Origin: Alphaproteobacteria bacterium
GTDB taxonomy: Bacteria; Myxococcota_A; UBA796; GCA-2862545
Assembly: GCA_020632925.1 (NCBI GenBank)
Contig: JACKER010000014.1
Coordinates: forward strand, 186,001 to 250,000
Reading direction: 5' to 3'
DNA: 64,000 nucleotides
Below are positions 9,748 through 18,090 of this stretch, piece after piece (position 1 is the stretch's first letter; every line of letters starts with the position of its first letter). A program made the translations under genes and the position numbers. The notes beneath the pieces are model-generated. The model saw only the letters and a program-made list of their open reading frames with translations, ran no database searches and had not been told where the DNA came from.

Positions 9748-10341
9748 TCAGCGGCCTGCCAGACGGGCGTAGAGCCGGGCGTTGGCGATCGCGAGCGCGG
9801 CATGCGCGGCGAGGAGCTCGGCGAGCCGCACGTGCTCGTCGGAGAAGCCGTTGGGCTCGCGCCGATCCAGCCCGAACAGGCCCAGGACCACACCGCGGGC
9901 CGTCAGCGGGACCCCGAGCCAGCTGCGCGTGTCCTCGCTCACGTCGATGCCGCGCTGCCAGCCTTCGTCACGCCAGGTGTCGTCGATGCGGTGGCTCCGC
10001 ATCGTCCGGACGATCTGGTGGAGGTGCGGCCGATCGGCGACCTCGAGCACCACCTCGCCCGGCTCGAAGTCGTCGTACCCGAGCCCGGCCTGCATGACGA
10101 CGTGGTCGTCGTCTTCGAGCAGCAGGACGCAGCCCGCGTCGAACGGGACGACCTGTGCCAGGCAGTCGAGCAGCGTGTCGAGCACCTCCTGGAGGTCGAG
10201 CGCCTCCAGCAGCGCGATCGAGGCGACGCGGGAGGCCTCCGTCAGCTGCCGCTGCTCGGCGAGCTTCTGGAGCAGGCGGGCGTTGTCCCGCTCCAGCTTC
10301 GCGATGCGCTCCCTGGCCGCCTCGAGCTCGGCGTCCTTCAC
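9748..10341 (-). CDS. GAF-domain protein with N-terminal coiled coil
   Basis: 197 residues. The first ~40 residues are heptad-like and charged (ERIAKLERDNARLLQKLAEQ), a likely coiled coil. A GAF domain follows (about 45-197), with FDAGCVLLLEDDD, a middle SWLGVPLTARGVVLGLFGLDR segment and a C-terminal helix AELLAAHAALAIANARLY, all standard for GAF modules. No output domain is attached, so it probably acts as a small-molecule sensor for a partner. GTG start with AGAGGAGGAG just upstream; the start overlaps the stop of the SGNH-like gene by 4 bp. Confidence 0.85.
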   Translation of the reverse strand: MKDAELEAARERIAKLERDNARLLQKLAEQRQLTEASRVASIALLEALDLQEVLDTLLDCLAQVVPFDAGCVLLLEDDDHVVMQAGLGYDDFEPGEVVLEVADRPHLHQIVRTMRSHRIDDTWRDEGWQRGIDVSEDTRSWLGVPLTARGVVLGLFGLDRREPNGFSDEHVRLAELLAAHAALAIANARLYARLAGR

Positions 10342-12125
10342 CGCTCCTCCTCTTGCCGGTTCGAATCTACCTCGTCGAGCAGGTACGCGATGCCCTGCCA
10401 CAACACGAAGTGATCCGTCGCGTTGGCGATCTCCACGGTCAGGTCGCGGGCGTCGACCGGGGAGGGGAGGTCCAGCCGGAGCTCCGCGTCCAGCTCGCTC
10501 GGATCGGCCTCGCGCCGGGCCAGGACCCGCTCGCCCCGCAGGACCTGCACGAGGACGCCGCCGGTGCCGCCGCGGGCGGTGCTTCCGACGTCGACGGCGC
10601 GGACCGCGACCGCCGTGACCGAGCCTCGCGCCGTGGGGGGCGCCGCCAGGGACGCGTCATCGCCGGGGTAGCTCCACAGGCCCCCCTCGCAGGCCCGCTC
10701 CGGATCGAGGACGAGCTCGTAGGTGTGGCGCCCGCCGACCGGGGCCGTGCCGTCGGACGACGCGAAGAACACGCGGTCCGGCGCGTGGCAGCTGCGGCCG
10801 TCCCCGAAGCGGAAGACCTCCTCGCAGGCGACGCCGTGCACCGGCAGCGGCAGTCCGTCCTCGGCGACGCGGATCGGCGAGCAGCGGGTGCCGAGGGGCG
10901 ACCGGTCGAGGGTGACCGCGTCCGCCAGCGCGGCCAGGTCGGGGGTCTCCATCGACGCCGCGCCCCCGCGCGCTTCGGTGGCCGTGCGACGCGGACGGGC
11001 GAGCCGCAGGGGGCGCCGCGGGAAGCTCACGGAGGGTCGTTGCTCGCGGTACCCACCGTCGACCAGCGCGTGCGCCGCGAGCAGCTCGATCCGGTCTGGG
11101 CGAGTGGAGAGCAGCTGGGCGAGGATCCGCGAGAAGCGGCGGGCTCCCTCGGCGTCCATGTGGTCGACGTTCTGGAACTGCGACGGCGTGACCGGGAGCC
11201 CCGTCAGGTCGACCCACTCGGCGCCGTGAGCGGCGACCAGGAGCGGCACGGCCTCCTCGAGGTCCGGCGGGACCACGTCGCCCGCGCCCTCGGGCAACAG
11301 CGGCGACATCGGCGGCCGCACGAAGGCGAGGCGGGTGCCGTGGGACCGGGCCAGCTCCGCGATCTCGGGCAGGAAGCCGTCGGCGGGAGGCGCGAGCTCG
11401 CCCGGGTCGAAGGCCACCTCCTGCCGGCCCGAGAACACGGGGATCACGCGCTGGTGGAGGCGGTTGTCGACGCGGTCGTCGGCGAAGGTCCGAGAGAGGG
11501 CCGCGCCGATGGTCCGCGCGTCCGTCGGCTCGCCCCAGGTCGAGCTCACGAGCGTGTCCCGGAAGCGACGGACGGCCAGATCGCGGGCGTGGGTACGATT
11601 CCCACGAGCCCGCTCCAGCCACCACCACCGGTGCCCGAGCTTCGCGTCCACTACGGGCTCGTCCGGACCGAGCTGGACGGCGAGGTTCACGTGGCTCGCC
11701 TCGGAGCGCGGGGTGAGCGCGAGCAGGCTCTGGAGATCCGACAGCACGATCACGAGCGCCGGGCGGTGGCCGGCGGCGTACACCCGGTTCTCGAGGATCG
11801 CGTACCAGTGGGCAGCCATCGAGTTCGGCACGGACAGCTTCACCACGTCCGCCACGGGCAGGCCGAGGCCGCGGGCGAGCTGCTGCTCGGACAGGTCCGT
11901 GTTGGAGAGCGAGTTGCCGAGGATCACCACCTTCGGCTCGCGATCGAGCGCCTGGTCCATCGCGGCGACCACGTCGTCGCCCACGACCTGACCGTTGAGC
12001 ACACGGCCGGCGTTCTGCTCCTGGCGGGCGTCGTCGAAGGTGCGCACCCGCTCGAGCGCCCCCAGCCCGGACCACGCCACGGCGAGCGGTCCGATCACGG
12101 CGAGCAGGGCGGCCAGCGGGGTCAC
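10338..12125 (-). CDS. SGNH/DltD-like membrane-anchored protein
   Basis: 595 residues. A hydrophobic N-terminal helix (2-20) acts as signal or anchor. The motif VVILGNSLSN (66-75) has the Gly-x-Ser pattern of SGNH/GDSL hydrolases, with Ser72 as candidate nucleophile. A later DHMDAEGARRF resembles the family's catalytic D..H block followed by the G-A-R helix. This arrangement recalls DltD/AlgX-type cell-envelope acyl-transfer proteins. The last ~200 residues look like a beta-rich domain. GTG at 12125 is preferred (GAGG seven bases upstream) over GTG 12131. It sits 51 bp from the divergent sulfatase and overlaps the GAF gene. Substrate unknown. Confidence 0.7.
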   Translation of the reverse strand: MTPLAALLAVIGPLAVAWSGLGALERVRTFDDARQEQNAGRVLNGQVVGDDVVAAMDQALDREPKVVILGNSLSNTDLSEQQLARGLGLPVADVVKLSVPNSMAAHWYAILENRVYAAGHRPALVIVLSDLQSLLALTPRSEASHVNLAVQLGPDEPVVDAKLGHRWWWLERARGNRTHARDLAVRRFRDTLVSSTWGEPTDARTIGAALSRTFADDRVDNRLHQRVIPVFSGRQEVAFDPGELAPPADGFLPEIAELARSHGTRLAFVRPPMSPLLPEGAGDVVPPDLEEAVPLLVAAHGAEWVDLTGLPVTPSQFQNVDHMDAEGARRFSRILAQLLSTRPDRIELLAAHALVDGGYREQRPSVSFPRRPLRLARPRRTATEARGGAASMETPDLAALADAVTLDRSPLGTRCSPIRVAEDGLPLPVHGVACEEVFRFGDGRSCHAPDRVFFASSDGTAPVGGRHTYELVLDPERACEGGLWSYPGDDASLAAPPTARGSVTAVAVRAVDVGSTARGGTGGVLVQVLRGERVLARREADPSELDAELRLDLPSPVDARDLTVEIANATDHFVLWQGIAYLLDEVDSNRQEEER

Positions 12126-12176
12126 GCGCACACCTCGGAGTATCCCGGCGGGCGCGCGCGCAGTTAGACGGGGCGC

Positions 12177-13709
12177 ATGCTCCTGCTGCCCCTGCTGGGC
12201 TGCGGCTCGACAGCGCCTGCGCCCCCCGACGAACCGGTCGTGCTCGAGGCCGACCCGGCGCCTCCGCGTCCGCCGGACGTGCTGATCGTGCTGTGGGACA
12301 CGGTCCGGGCGGACCACCTCTCGCTCTATGGGTACGACCGGCCCACGACCCCGCGGCTGGACGCGTTCGCGCAGGAGGCGGCGGTCTACGAGCGTGCGAT
12401 CTCCTCGTCGATGTGGACGGTGCCCGCGCACGGCAGCCTGTTCACGGGTCTCCCGGCCTCGTCGCACGGCGCCCGCGTGGGCTGGCTCTGGCTCGACGGG
12501 GCCTACGTCACGCTGGCCGAGCACCTCGGCGCCAGCGGCTACGCGACGTGGGCCTGGTCGACCAACCCGTACCTGTCGGAGCAGACGAACCTGCTCCAGG
12601 GCTTCGAGACCGTGCGCTACGCCTGGCGCGAGCCCGACGCCGCCGCGTGCGGAGCCGCCACGCGGGGGAAGCTCCTCCCCGAGGACCGGAGCACCGAGCT
12701 GTCGCCGGGCTGGTCGGGACGCGAGGGGTGGCCCGAGCACCTCGTGGCGTTCAAGGACTGCGCCCCCCATGCGGTGGACGCCTTCCTCGAGTGGCAGTCC
12801 TCGCTCCCCGAGGACCGGCCCTACCTCGCCTACGTCAACCTCCTCGAGGCCCACCACCCCCGGGTGCCTTCCGCTCCCGCACGGTCCGCCGTGGCTCCGC
12901 CCGAGCTGGTCGCGCGTTCGCTCGCGACCGACGCCTCGCTGTTCCGTCTGATGTCCGCCATGGAGGGCGAGGGTGCGCTCGACGACGCCGAGCGCGAGGC
13001 CGTGGTCGCGACCTACGACGCCACGCTGCGGGACCTCGACGACGCCACCGGACGCCTGATCGACGGGCTGCGGGACCGCGGCGTGCTCGATCGGACCGTC
13101 GTGATCGTGGTCTCGGACCACGGCGAGAACCTGGGCGAGCGCGGGATGTGGGACCACCGCTGGGATCTGCACCAGACGCTGGTCCACGTGCCGCTGGTCG
13201 TGCGCTACCCACCATCGGTGGTCCCCGGGCGCCACCCCGACCCCGTGTCGACCGGTCACCTGTTCGGCACCGTGCTCGCGCTCACCGGGTTGCCGGCGCC
13301 CGCGGGGGGCGCGTACCCGCCGTTCGGCGCCACCGATCAGGTCTTCACCGAGCTCGTCGTCCCCACGCCCCGGCTCCCCGAGGTGCGCCGCGCCTGGCCC
13401 GACCTGATCCCGCGCCGGTGGGACCGCCGGTACCGCGAGGTCGTCGAGGGCCGCTACGCCCTGCTGCAGTCGGACGACGGCTTCACGGGGCTGGTGGATC
13501 TGGTCGCCGACCCCGGCGAGACCACGCTCCTCGTCGATCCCGAGCGGACGGCACGGATGGTGGGCCTGCTCGAGCGCTTCGAGGCGACGCGTCCGACGAT
13601 CGATCCATCCCTGCGCACGGCCGAGGACCGCCCCGGGGATCCGCTCGCGGTCCGCCCCGGCGAGGTCGGCCTGCTCGAGGCCCTCGGCTACGTCGAGCCG
13701 TCGCCTTGA
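12177..13709 (+). CDS. Sulfatase-fold lipoprotein (Thr-type active site)
   Basis: 510 residues. Lipobox LLGC (Cys9) predicts a lipoprotein. Alkaline-phosphatase/sulfatase superfamily features: metal Asp41 in VLWDTVRADH, SMWTVPAHGS at 78-87, and VVSDHGENLGE with the later metal Asp/His. The FGly motif C/S-x-P/A-x-R is absent. Thr81 instead sits where LtaS- and phosphoglycerol-transferase-type enzymes carry a Thr nucleophile, so it may be a phospho-transferase or phosphodiesterase rather than a sulfatase. Its stop overlaps the TTG start of the paralogue downstream by 4 bp. Confidence 0.85.
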   Translation: MLLLPLLGCGSTAPAPPDEPVVLEADPAPPRPPDVLIVLWDTVRADHLSLYGYDRPTTPRLDAFAQEAAVYERAISSSMWTVPAHGSLFTGLPASSHGARVGWLWLDGAYVTLAEHLGASGYATWAWSTNPYLSEQTNLLQGFETVRYAWREPDAAACGAATRGKLLPEDRSTELSPGWSGREGWPEHLVAFKDCAPHAVDAFLEWQSSLPEDRPYLAYVNLLEAHHPRVPSAPARSAVAPPELVARSLATDASLFRLMSAMEGEGALDDAEREAVVATYDATLRDLDDATGRLIDGLRDRGVLDRTVVIVVSDHGENLGERGMWDHRWDLHQTLVHVPLVVRYPPSVVPGRHPDPVSTGHLFGTVLALTGLPAPAGGAYPPFGATDQVFTELVVPTPRLPEVRRAWPDLIPRRWDRRYREVVEGRYALLQSDDGFTGLVDLVADPGETTLLVDPERTARMVGLLERFEATRPTIDPSLRTAEDRPGDPLAVRPGEVGLLEALGYVEPSP

Positions 13710-15205
13710 TCGCGCTCGCCTGGCTGGCCTGCGCCGCACCGCCCGCGCCGGTGCACCACCCGAATGTGCTCGTGGTGGTGTGGGACACCGTCCGCGCCGA
13801 CCACACCTCGCTCCTCGGCTACGGTCGACCCACGACGCCGAGGCTGGCGGCCTTCGCCGAGCGGGGGGCCGTCTTCGAGCAGGCGCGGAGCGCGGGGATC
13901 TGGACGCTGCCGTCGCACGCCTCCATGTTCACGGGCCTTCCGCCCGAGACGCACGGGGCAGGGGAGCGCTGGCTCTGGCTGGACGACCGGCACCAGACGC
14001 TCGCCGAGCAGCTCGACGCCGCGGGCTACGACACGATCTCGGCCGCGGCCAACGCGCTGTTGTGCGACGAGACGCACCTGGTCCAGGGCTTCGACGTGGT
14101 CGCGAACACCTGGAAGGGCAGGGTGGCCCCGCGGGCGCGGGCGGCGACCCTCGCGAAGATCCTGCCCGAGGACCGCAGCCAGGAGCTCTCGTCGCTGTGG
14201 CGCCCGCCCGAGCACGGCGCGCACAACGCCGAGTGGGACCGCGCGGTCTACAAGGACGCCGCACCGCTCCTGGTGTCCGAGCTGCTCGCGTGGGTGGATC
14301 GGCGGCCGGAGGGGCGTCCGTGGTTCGCGTTCCTCAACCTGATGGAGGCGCACACACCGCGGGTGCCGACGCTCGCCAGCCGTCGCGCGGTGATGGCCGA
14401 CGACCCGGACCTGATCGAGCTCGGGCTGGCGACGGACGCGGCCCACATCCGGCTCCATTTCTACAACTTCGGCGAACAGGAGTACTCGGACCGCGAGATC
14501 GAGGCGATCCGAGGGGTCTACGACGCGGCCCTGCGCGACCTGGACGACGCGACCGGGCAGCTCGTGGACGGGCTGGCCTCGCGCGGACTGCTCGAGGACA
14601 CCGTGGTGGTCGTGCTCGCGGATCACGGGGAGAACCTCGGCGACCACCACCTGTTCAACCACCGCTTCGGCCTCTGGGACTCGCTCGCGCACGTCCCGCT
14701 GGTGGTCGTCGGACCGGGCGTGACGCCGGGCCGCCACCCCGAGCCGGTCAACACGATGGACCTGTTCGGCACCGTCGCGCGGCTCGCGAAGGTCGAGGTG
14801 CCCGATGGGCTGGGCGACTGGTTCGAGCGGCCGTCGCCGGTGGTCACGACGATGGCCGAGCCGCTGCGGCGCGAGATCGAGGTCGTGCGCGCGGTCCACC
14901 CCGAGGTGGAGGTCGAGCCCTGGCTGCGCTCGGGGCACGCGCTGGTGGAGGACGGGCAGAAGCTGATCCGTTGGTCGGACGGTGACGAGCAGCGCTACGA
15001 CGTGGTCACGGATCCGGGCGAGCTCCGTTCGCTGCCGCCTCCGCACGAGCCGCTGTCGCCCGACCTGTCCCGCTGGCAGGCCGCGGTTCGCCCCTACGAC
15101 GCCGCGGAGCGCGGTCCGCGCGACCAGCCCGCGCACGTGCGCGCCTCCCAGGACGAGCTGCGACGCCAGCTCGAGGCGCTGGGCTACACCGCGCCGGACG
15201 AGTGA
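13706..15205 (+). CDS. Sulfatase-fold lipoprotein, tandem paralogue
   Basis: 499 residues, clearly paralogous to the preceding gene: the same WDTVRADH, GIWTLPSHAS (64-73), RDLDDATGQLVDGL and ADHGENLGDHH elements recur in order. Thr67 again replaces the FGly cysteine/serine. The predicted start is a rare TTG at 13706 forming TTGA with the upstream stop; it immediately gives a lipoprotein signal (MIALAWLAC, Cys9), which supports this choice. Translational coupling and tandem duplication suggest the two act on related envelope substrates. The 3' end overlaps the convergent YkgJ-like gene by 22 bp. Confidence 0.85.
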   Translation: MIALAWLACAAPPAPVHHPNVLVVVWDTVRADHTSLLGYGRPTTPRLAAFAERGAVFEQARSAGIWTLPSHASMFTGLPPETHGAGERWLWLDDRHQTLAEQLDAAGYDTISAAANALLCDETHLVQGFDVVANTWKGRVAPRARAATLAKILPEDRSQELSSLWRPPEHGAHNAEWDRAVYKDAAPLLVSELLAWVDRRPEGRPWFAFLNLMEAHTPRVPTLASRRAVMADDPDLIELGLATDAAHIRLHFYNFGEQEYSDREIEAIRGVYDAALRDLDDATGQLVDGLASRGLLEDTVVVVLADHGENLGDHHLFNHRFGLWDSLAHVPLVVVGPGVTPGRHPEPVNTMDLFGTVARLAKVEVPDGLGDWFERPSPVVTTMAEPLRREIEVVRAVHPEVEVEPWLRSGHALVEDGQKLIRWSDGDEQRYDVVTDPGELRSLPPPHEPLSPDLSRWQAAVRPYDAAERGPRDQPAHVRASQDELRRQLEALGYTAPDE

Positions 15206-15516
15206 TCGAGGCCGAGGCGCCGCCGCGCGAACAGGCAGGCCTCGCTGCCGGCGTCGAGCCCGCTGCAGGCGCTCGGACGGTCCTCGTAGATCACGCAGTG
15301 GAACGGGCCGTCGCCCTCGAGCGCCGCGCAGCGCGTCCCGCATCCCGACGCCACCGGGACGCGTCGCAGGTGGCGCCAACCGTCGGCGTCGGTCTCGATC
15401 CAGTCGGCCCGGCGCGCCAGCGTGACCCGGTCGTCGTCCTCGACCGGGACGGTGTCGAACGCCTCGCGGCAGCACGCCGCGCACGCGGTGCAGTCCCACA
15501 CGGTGGCGTCCTCCAC
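15184..15516 (-). CDS. YkgJ-type cysteine-cluster protein
   Basis: About 110 residues. An N-terminal DCTACAACCREAF block and a later CGTRCAALEGDGPFHCVIYEDRPSAC-like cysteine arrangement (shown here only in part) match the YkgJ/FliB Cx2Cx2C...C family, thought to bind a metal or Fe-S cluster; function unestablished. The start is uncertain. GTG at 15516 is used because the in-frame TTG at 15540 has its ribosome site only one base away. It converges on the sulfatase (22-bp overlap) and is divergent from adk across 41 bp. Confidence 0.8.
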   Translation of the reverse strand: MEDATVWDCTACAACCREAFDTVPVEDDDRVTLARRADWIETDADGWRHLRRVPVASGCGTRCAALEGDGPFHCVIYEDRPSACSGLDAGSEACLFARRRLGLDHSSGAV

Positions 15517-15557
15517 GGGCCCCGTATACTGCGTCCCCAACCTCCAGGAGGCACATC

Positions 15558-16211
15558 GTGCGGATGATCTTCATCGGCCCCCCCGGCGCGGGGAAGGGCA
15601 CCCAGGCGGCGAGGCTCGTGGAGCGCTTCAAGATCCCCCACATCTCGACCGGCGACATGTTCCGCGCCGCGGTGAAGGCGGGGACGGCGCTCGGCCAGCA
15701 GGCCGACGAGCACATGAAGGGCGGTCGCCTCGTGCCCGACGAGCTCACGATCGCGATGCTGCTCGAGCGGGTCGCCGAGCCCGACGCGCGCGACGGCTTC
15801 ATGCTGGACGGCTTCCCCCGGACGGTCCCGCAGGCCGAGGCGCTCGACGCCGCCCTCGGGAAGGCGGGCCTGAAGCTCGACGTGGTGCTGGTGCTCGAGG
15901 TGCCCGACGACCTCATCGTCGAGCGCATCGTGGGCCGCCGCTCCGACCCCGACACGGGCCGGATCTACCACCTGACCTTCGATCCGCCTCCGGCCGACAT
16001 CGTCGACCGACTGGTGCACCGCAAGGACGACACCGAGGAGGCCTGCCGGACGCGCCTCGCGACGTACCACGGGCAGACCGCGCCGATCATCCCGTTCTAC
16101 GAGGCCCAGGGCCTGGTGCGGAAGGTCAACGGGGTCGGGTCGGCGGACGACGTGACGGCGCGGATCAGCGCCGCCACGCTGACGGCGCTCAGCGCCAGGC
16201 GGCAGGGTTGA
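15558..16211 (+). CDS. adk: Adenylate kinase
   Basis: Interconverts ATP + AMP and 2 ADP in the cytoplasm. 217 residues with the P-loop GPPGAGKGTQ (7-16), STGDMFR AMP-binding segment, LDGFPRTVPQAE, and RIVGRRSDPDTGRIYH entering the LID. The LID has no CxxC pairs, so this is the non-zinc form. GTG start with AGGAGG at 15546-15551 upstream. It is not in the usual secY-adk ribosomal operon here; it stands between a YkgJ-like gene and a convergent PEBP gene overlapping by 23 bp. Confidence 0.97.
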   Translation: MRMIFIGPPGAGKGTQAARLVERFKIPHISTGDMFRAAVKAGTALGQQADEHMKGGRLVPDELTIAMLLERVAEPDARDGFMLDGFPRTVPQAEALDAALGKAGLKLDVVLVLEVPDDLIVERIVGRRSDPDTGRIYHLTFDPPPADIVDRLVHRKDDTEEACRTRLATYHGQTAPIIPFYEAQGLVRKVNGVGSADDVTARISAATLTALSARRQG

Positions 16212-16818
16212 TCGCGTAGCGGACGAGGATCTTCGCCTCGTCCAGCACGTGTCCGGCCATGGCGGCACGCACGTCGTGGCCGGTGAACGCGCCCTTCAGC
16301 CCGAGCGTCGGCACGTCCAGCGCGTAGACGGCGAACCGGTAGCCGTGCACCCGCTCGTCGTTCCAGGGCGGGCAGGGCCCGTCGTACCCGCCCCAGTCGC
16401 CGGCCATCGACGGATCACCGGCGAACCAGCCCGTGTAGTCGTTGATGCCCTGCAGGCCGCCGTCGGGCGTGGGTCCACAGGGCTTGCCGTGCGGCACCAC
16501 CCCGTCCGCGTGCTGGCCCTCCTGGATGCACCGGAGCCCTGGAGGCAGGTCGGCGAGCACCCAGTGGAAGAAGTCGCAGCGCGGCAGATCGAGCGGGACG
16601 GTCACACCCTCGCGGTTCACGTTCGTCCCCTCCGTCGGCACGTCCGGGTCCCAGCAGAGCAGCGCGAAGCTCTTCGTCTCGGCGGGCGCGCCCGACCACG
16701 CGAGGTGGGGGTTGCGGTTGGCCGACAGCGTCACGTGCGTCGCCGGGTCGTGGACGGCGAACGCGAGCCGCGTGGGCACGCGCTGGTAGGGGAAGAACGA
16801 GTCGCTGCGCAGGTGCAC
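16189..16818 (-). CDS. PEBP/YbhB-YbcL family protein
   Basis: 209 residues of the phosphatidylethanolamine-binding (Raf-kinase-inhibitor-like) family. Diagnostic parts are NRNPHLAWSGAPAETKSFALL, then CWDPDVP, DFFHWVLADLPPG, YDGPCPPWNDERVHGYRFAVYALD, and the C-terminal helices. The histidines and Asp/Pro of the ligand pocket are kept. Bacterial members bind small anionic ligands; physiological role is not known. GTG at 16818 is chosen because GGAGG precedes it. Upstream 50 bp is shared with divergent mutM; the 3' end overlaps adk. Confidence 0.9.
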   Translation of the reverse strand: MHLRSDSFFPYQRVPTRLAFAVHDPATHVTLSANRNPHLAWSGAPAETKSFALLCWDPDVPTEGTNVNREGVTVPLDLPRCDFFHWVLADLPPGLRCIQEGQHADGVVPHGKPCGPTPDGGLQGINDYTGWFAGDPSMAGDWGGYDGPCPPWNDERVHGYRFAVYALDVPTLGLKGAFTGHDVRAAMAGHVLDEAKILVRYAINPAAWR

Positions 16819-16867
16819 GGGACCTCCGGGTGCTTGTGGAGCGAGGGGCGCCACGGTATCACGGCGC

Positions 16868-17722
16868 ATGCCCGAGCTTCCCGAGGTCGAGGTCGCGCGC
16901 CGTCAGCTCGCCCGCTGGACGGCGGATCGTCCCATCGTGCGGATCCATGTGCCCGACGCGGCGGTGGTCCGGCGGTCGCTGTCGAGCAAGCCGTCCGACG
17001 TGCTCGCGGGAGGCGTGGACCGCTTGCGAGAGGTCGTCGGCCACGTCCCCTCCGAGCCCGTGCGCCACGGCAAGCGGCTCGGCTGGGTCGTGGGCCCGGT
17101 CGGTCTGCTCGCGCACTTCGGGATGACCGCCCACCTCGTGCGGCGCCCGCCAGGCGAGACGCCCGACCAGGCGCGGCTCGGGATCGAGGTCGCCGACGCG
17201 GTGGTCTGGTTCGTGGACGGTCGCCGGTTCGGCTGCGTGACGCCGGTCCCGATCCCCGACCTCGAGGACCGTCTCCGCGAGGGTTGCGGTCCCGACGCGC
17301 TGCTCGAGCCGCTCGACGGCGCCGCGATGCGGACCACGTTCCGCGGGAAGAAGGCCGTGAAGGTCGCGCTGATGGACCAGGTCAAGCTCGCGGGGCTCGG
17401 GAACATCCACGCCGCCGAGGCCTGCTTCCGTGCGCGCATCGATCCGGCCACCCCCTGCGCGTCGCTGCGTGTCGACGACTGGGAGCGCCTCGCGGACGCC
17501 GTCCTGGTCCAGCTCCGGGAGACCGTGGTGGCCGAGGACGTCGACGAGGACATGGTCTACGTCAACCTCGGTGGTCCCAACCCGTTCTCGGTGTACCGCC
17601 GGGAAGGGGAGGCGTGCGGTGTCTGCGGGTCCGTCGTCCGGGCCACCGAGCTGGGCGGGCGGACGACCTACTGGTGCCCGGGGTGTCAGCCCGCGCGTGA
17701 CGCGGAGCCCGGTGTGGGTTAG
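16868..17722 (+). CDS. mutM: Formamidopyrimidine-DNA glycosylase
   Basis: Removes oxidised purines such as 8-oxoguanine and nicks the abasic site. 284 residues begin with the invariant MPELPEVE: Pro2 is the Schiff-base nucleophile and Glu3 the acid. The helix-two-turn-helix region (MDQVKLAGLGNIHAAEACF) and the C-terminal zinc finger (CGVCG...YWCPGC) are intact. Slightly divergent but complete. Thirty bases upstream of rpsR, so the two may be co-transcribed. Confidence 0.95.
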   Translation: MPELPEVEVARRQLARWTADRPIVRIHVPDAAVVRRSLSSKPSDVLAGGVDRLREVVGHVPSEPVRHGKRLGWVVGPVGLLAHFGMTAHLVRRPPGETPDQARLGIEVADAVVWFVDGRRFGCVTPVPIPDLEDRLREGCGPDALLEPLDGAAMRTTFRGKKAVKVALMDQVKLAGLGNIHAAEACFRARIDPATPCASLRVDDWERLADAVLVQLRETVVAEDVDEDMVYVNLGGPNPFSVYRREGEACGVCGSVVRATELGGRTTYWCPGCQPARDAEPGVG

Positions 17723-17752
17723 TCGACGGGGTCTTCCGAATGAGGTTCCGAG

Positions 17753-17959
17753 ATGTCCCGTAAGAAGAGCTCCCCGCTGCAGCCTGGCGAGACCGTCGAC
17801 TACAAGGACCTGCGCAAGCTCCAGCGCTTCCTGACGGAGCGCGGCAAGATCCTCCCGCGCCGGGCCACGGGCCTGACCGCGAAGCAGCAGCGCCAGATCG
17901 CCCGGGCGATCAAGCGGGCTCGGCAGGTGTCCCTCCTGCCGTACGTGAAGCGCGACTGA
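17753..17959 (+). CDS. rpsR: 30S ribosomal protein S18
   Basis: 68 residues matching bS18: DYKDLRKLQRFLTERGKILP, then RRATGLTAKQQRQIARAIKRAR and the final LLPYV. A structural protein of the small-subunit platform that pairs with S6. Usually it lies in rpsF-rpsR-rplI; here it stands alone behind mutM, with an arylsulfotransferase-like gene after it. A second copy elsewhere in the genome cannot be excluded. Confidence 0.97.
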   Translation: MSRKKSSPLQPGETVDYKDLRKLQRFLTERGKILPRRATGLTAKQQRQIARAIKRARQVSLLPYVKRD

Positions 17960-17966
17960 TCCTCCG

Positions 17967-18007
17967 CCTCGCCGGACGCAGCGAGGGGCCTCTCCGATAG
18001 TCCCCTC
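17967..18007 (+). terminator. Possible stem-loops after rpsR
   Basis: Two mutually exclusive 6-bp stems lie just after the rpsR stop: CCTCGC (17967-17972) with GCGAGG (17981-17986), and GAGGGG (17983-17988) with CCCCTC (18002-18007). No long T-run follows. Weak evidence for a transcript end. Confidence 0.35.
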
Positions 18008-18090
18008 TTCGCGTAGAAATGGCGAATGGGTGCCGATTTTTGCTGTCGGCTACAGCGGTCACGGGCTAGGGTGGTCACCGGAGGTGCGGG

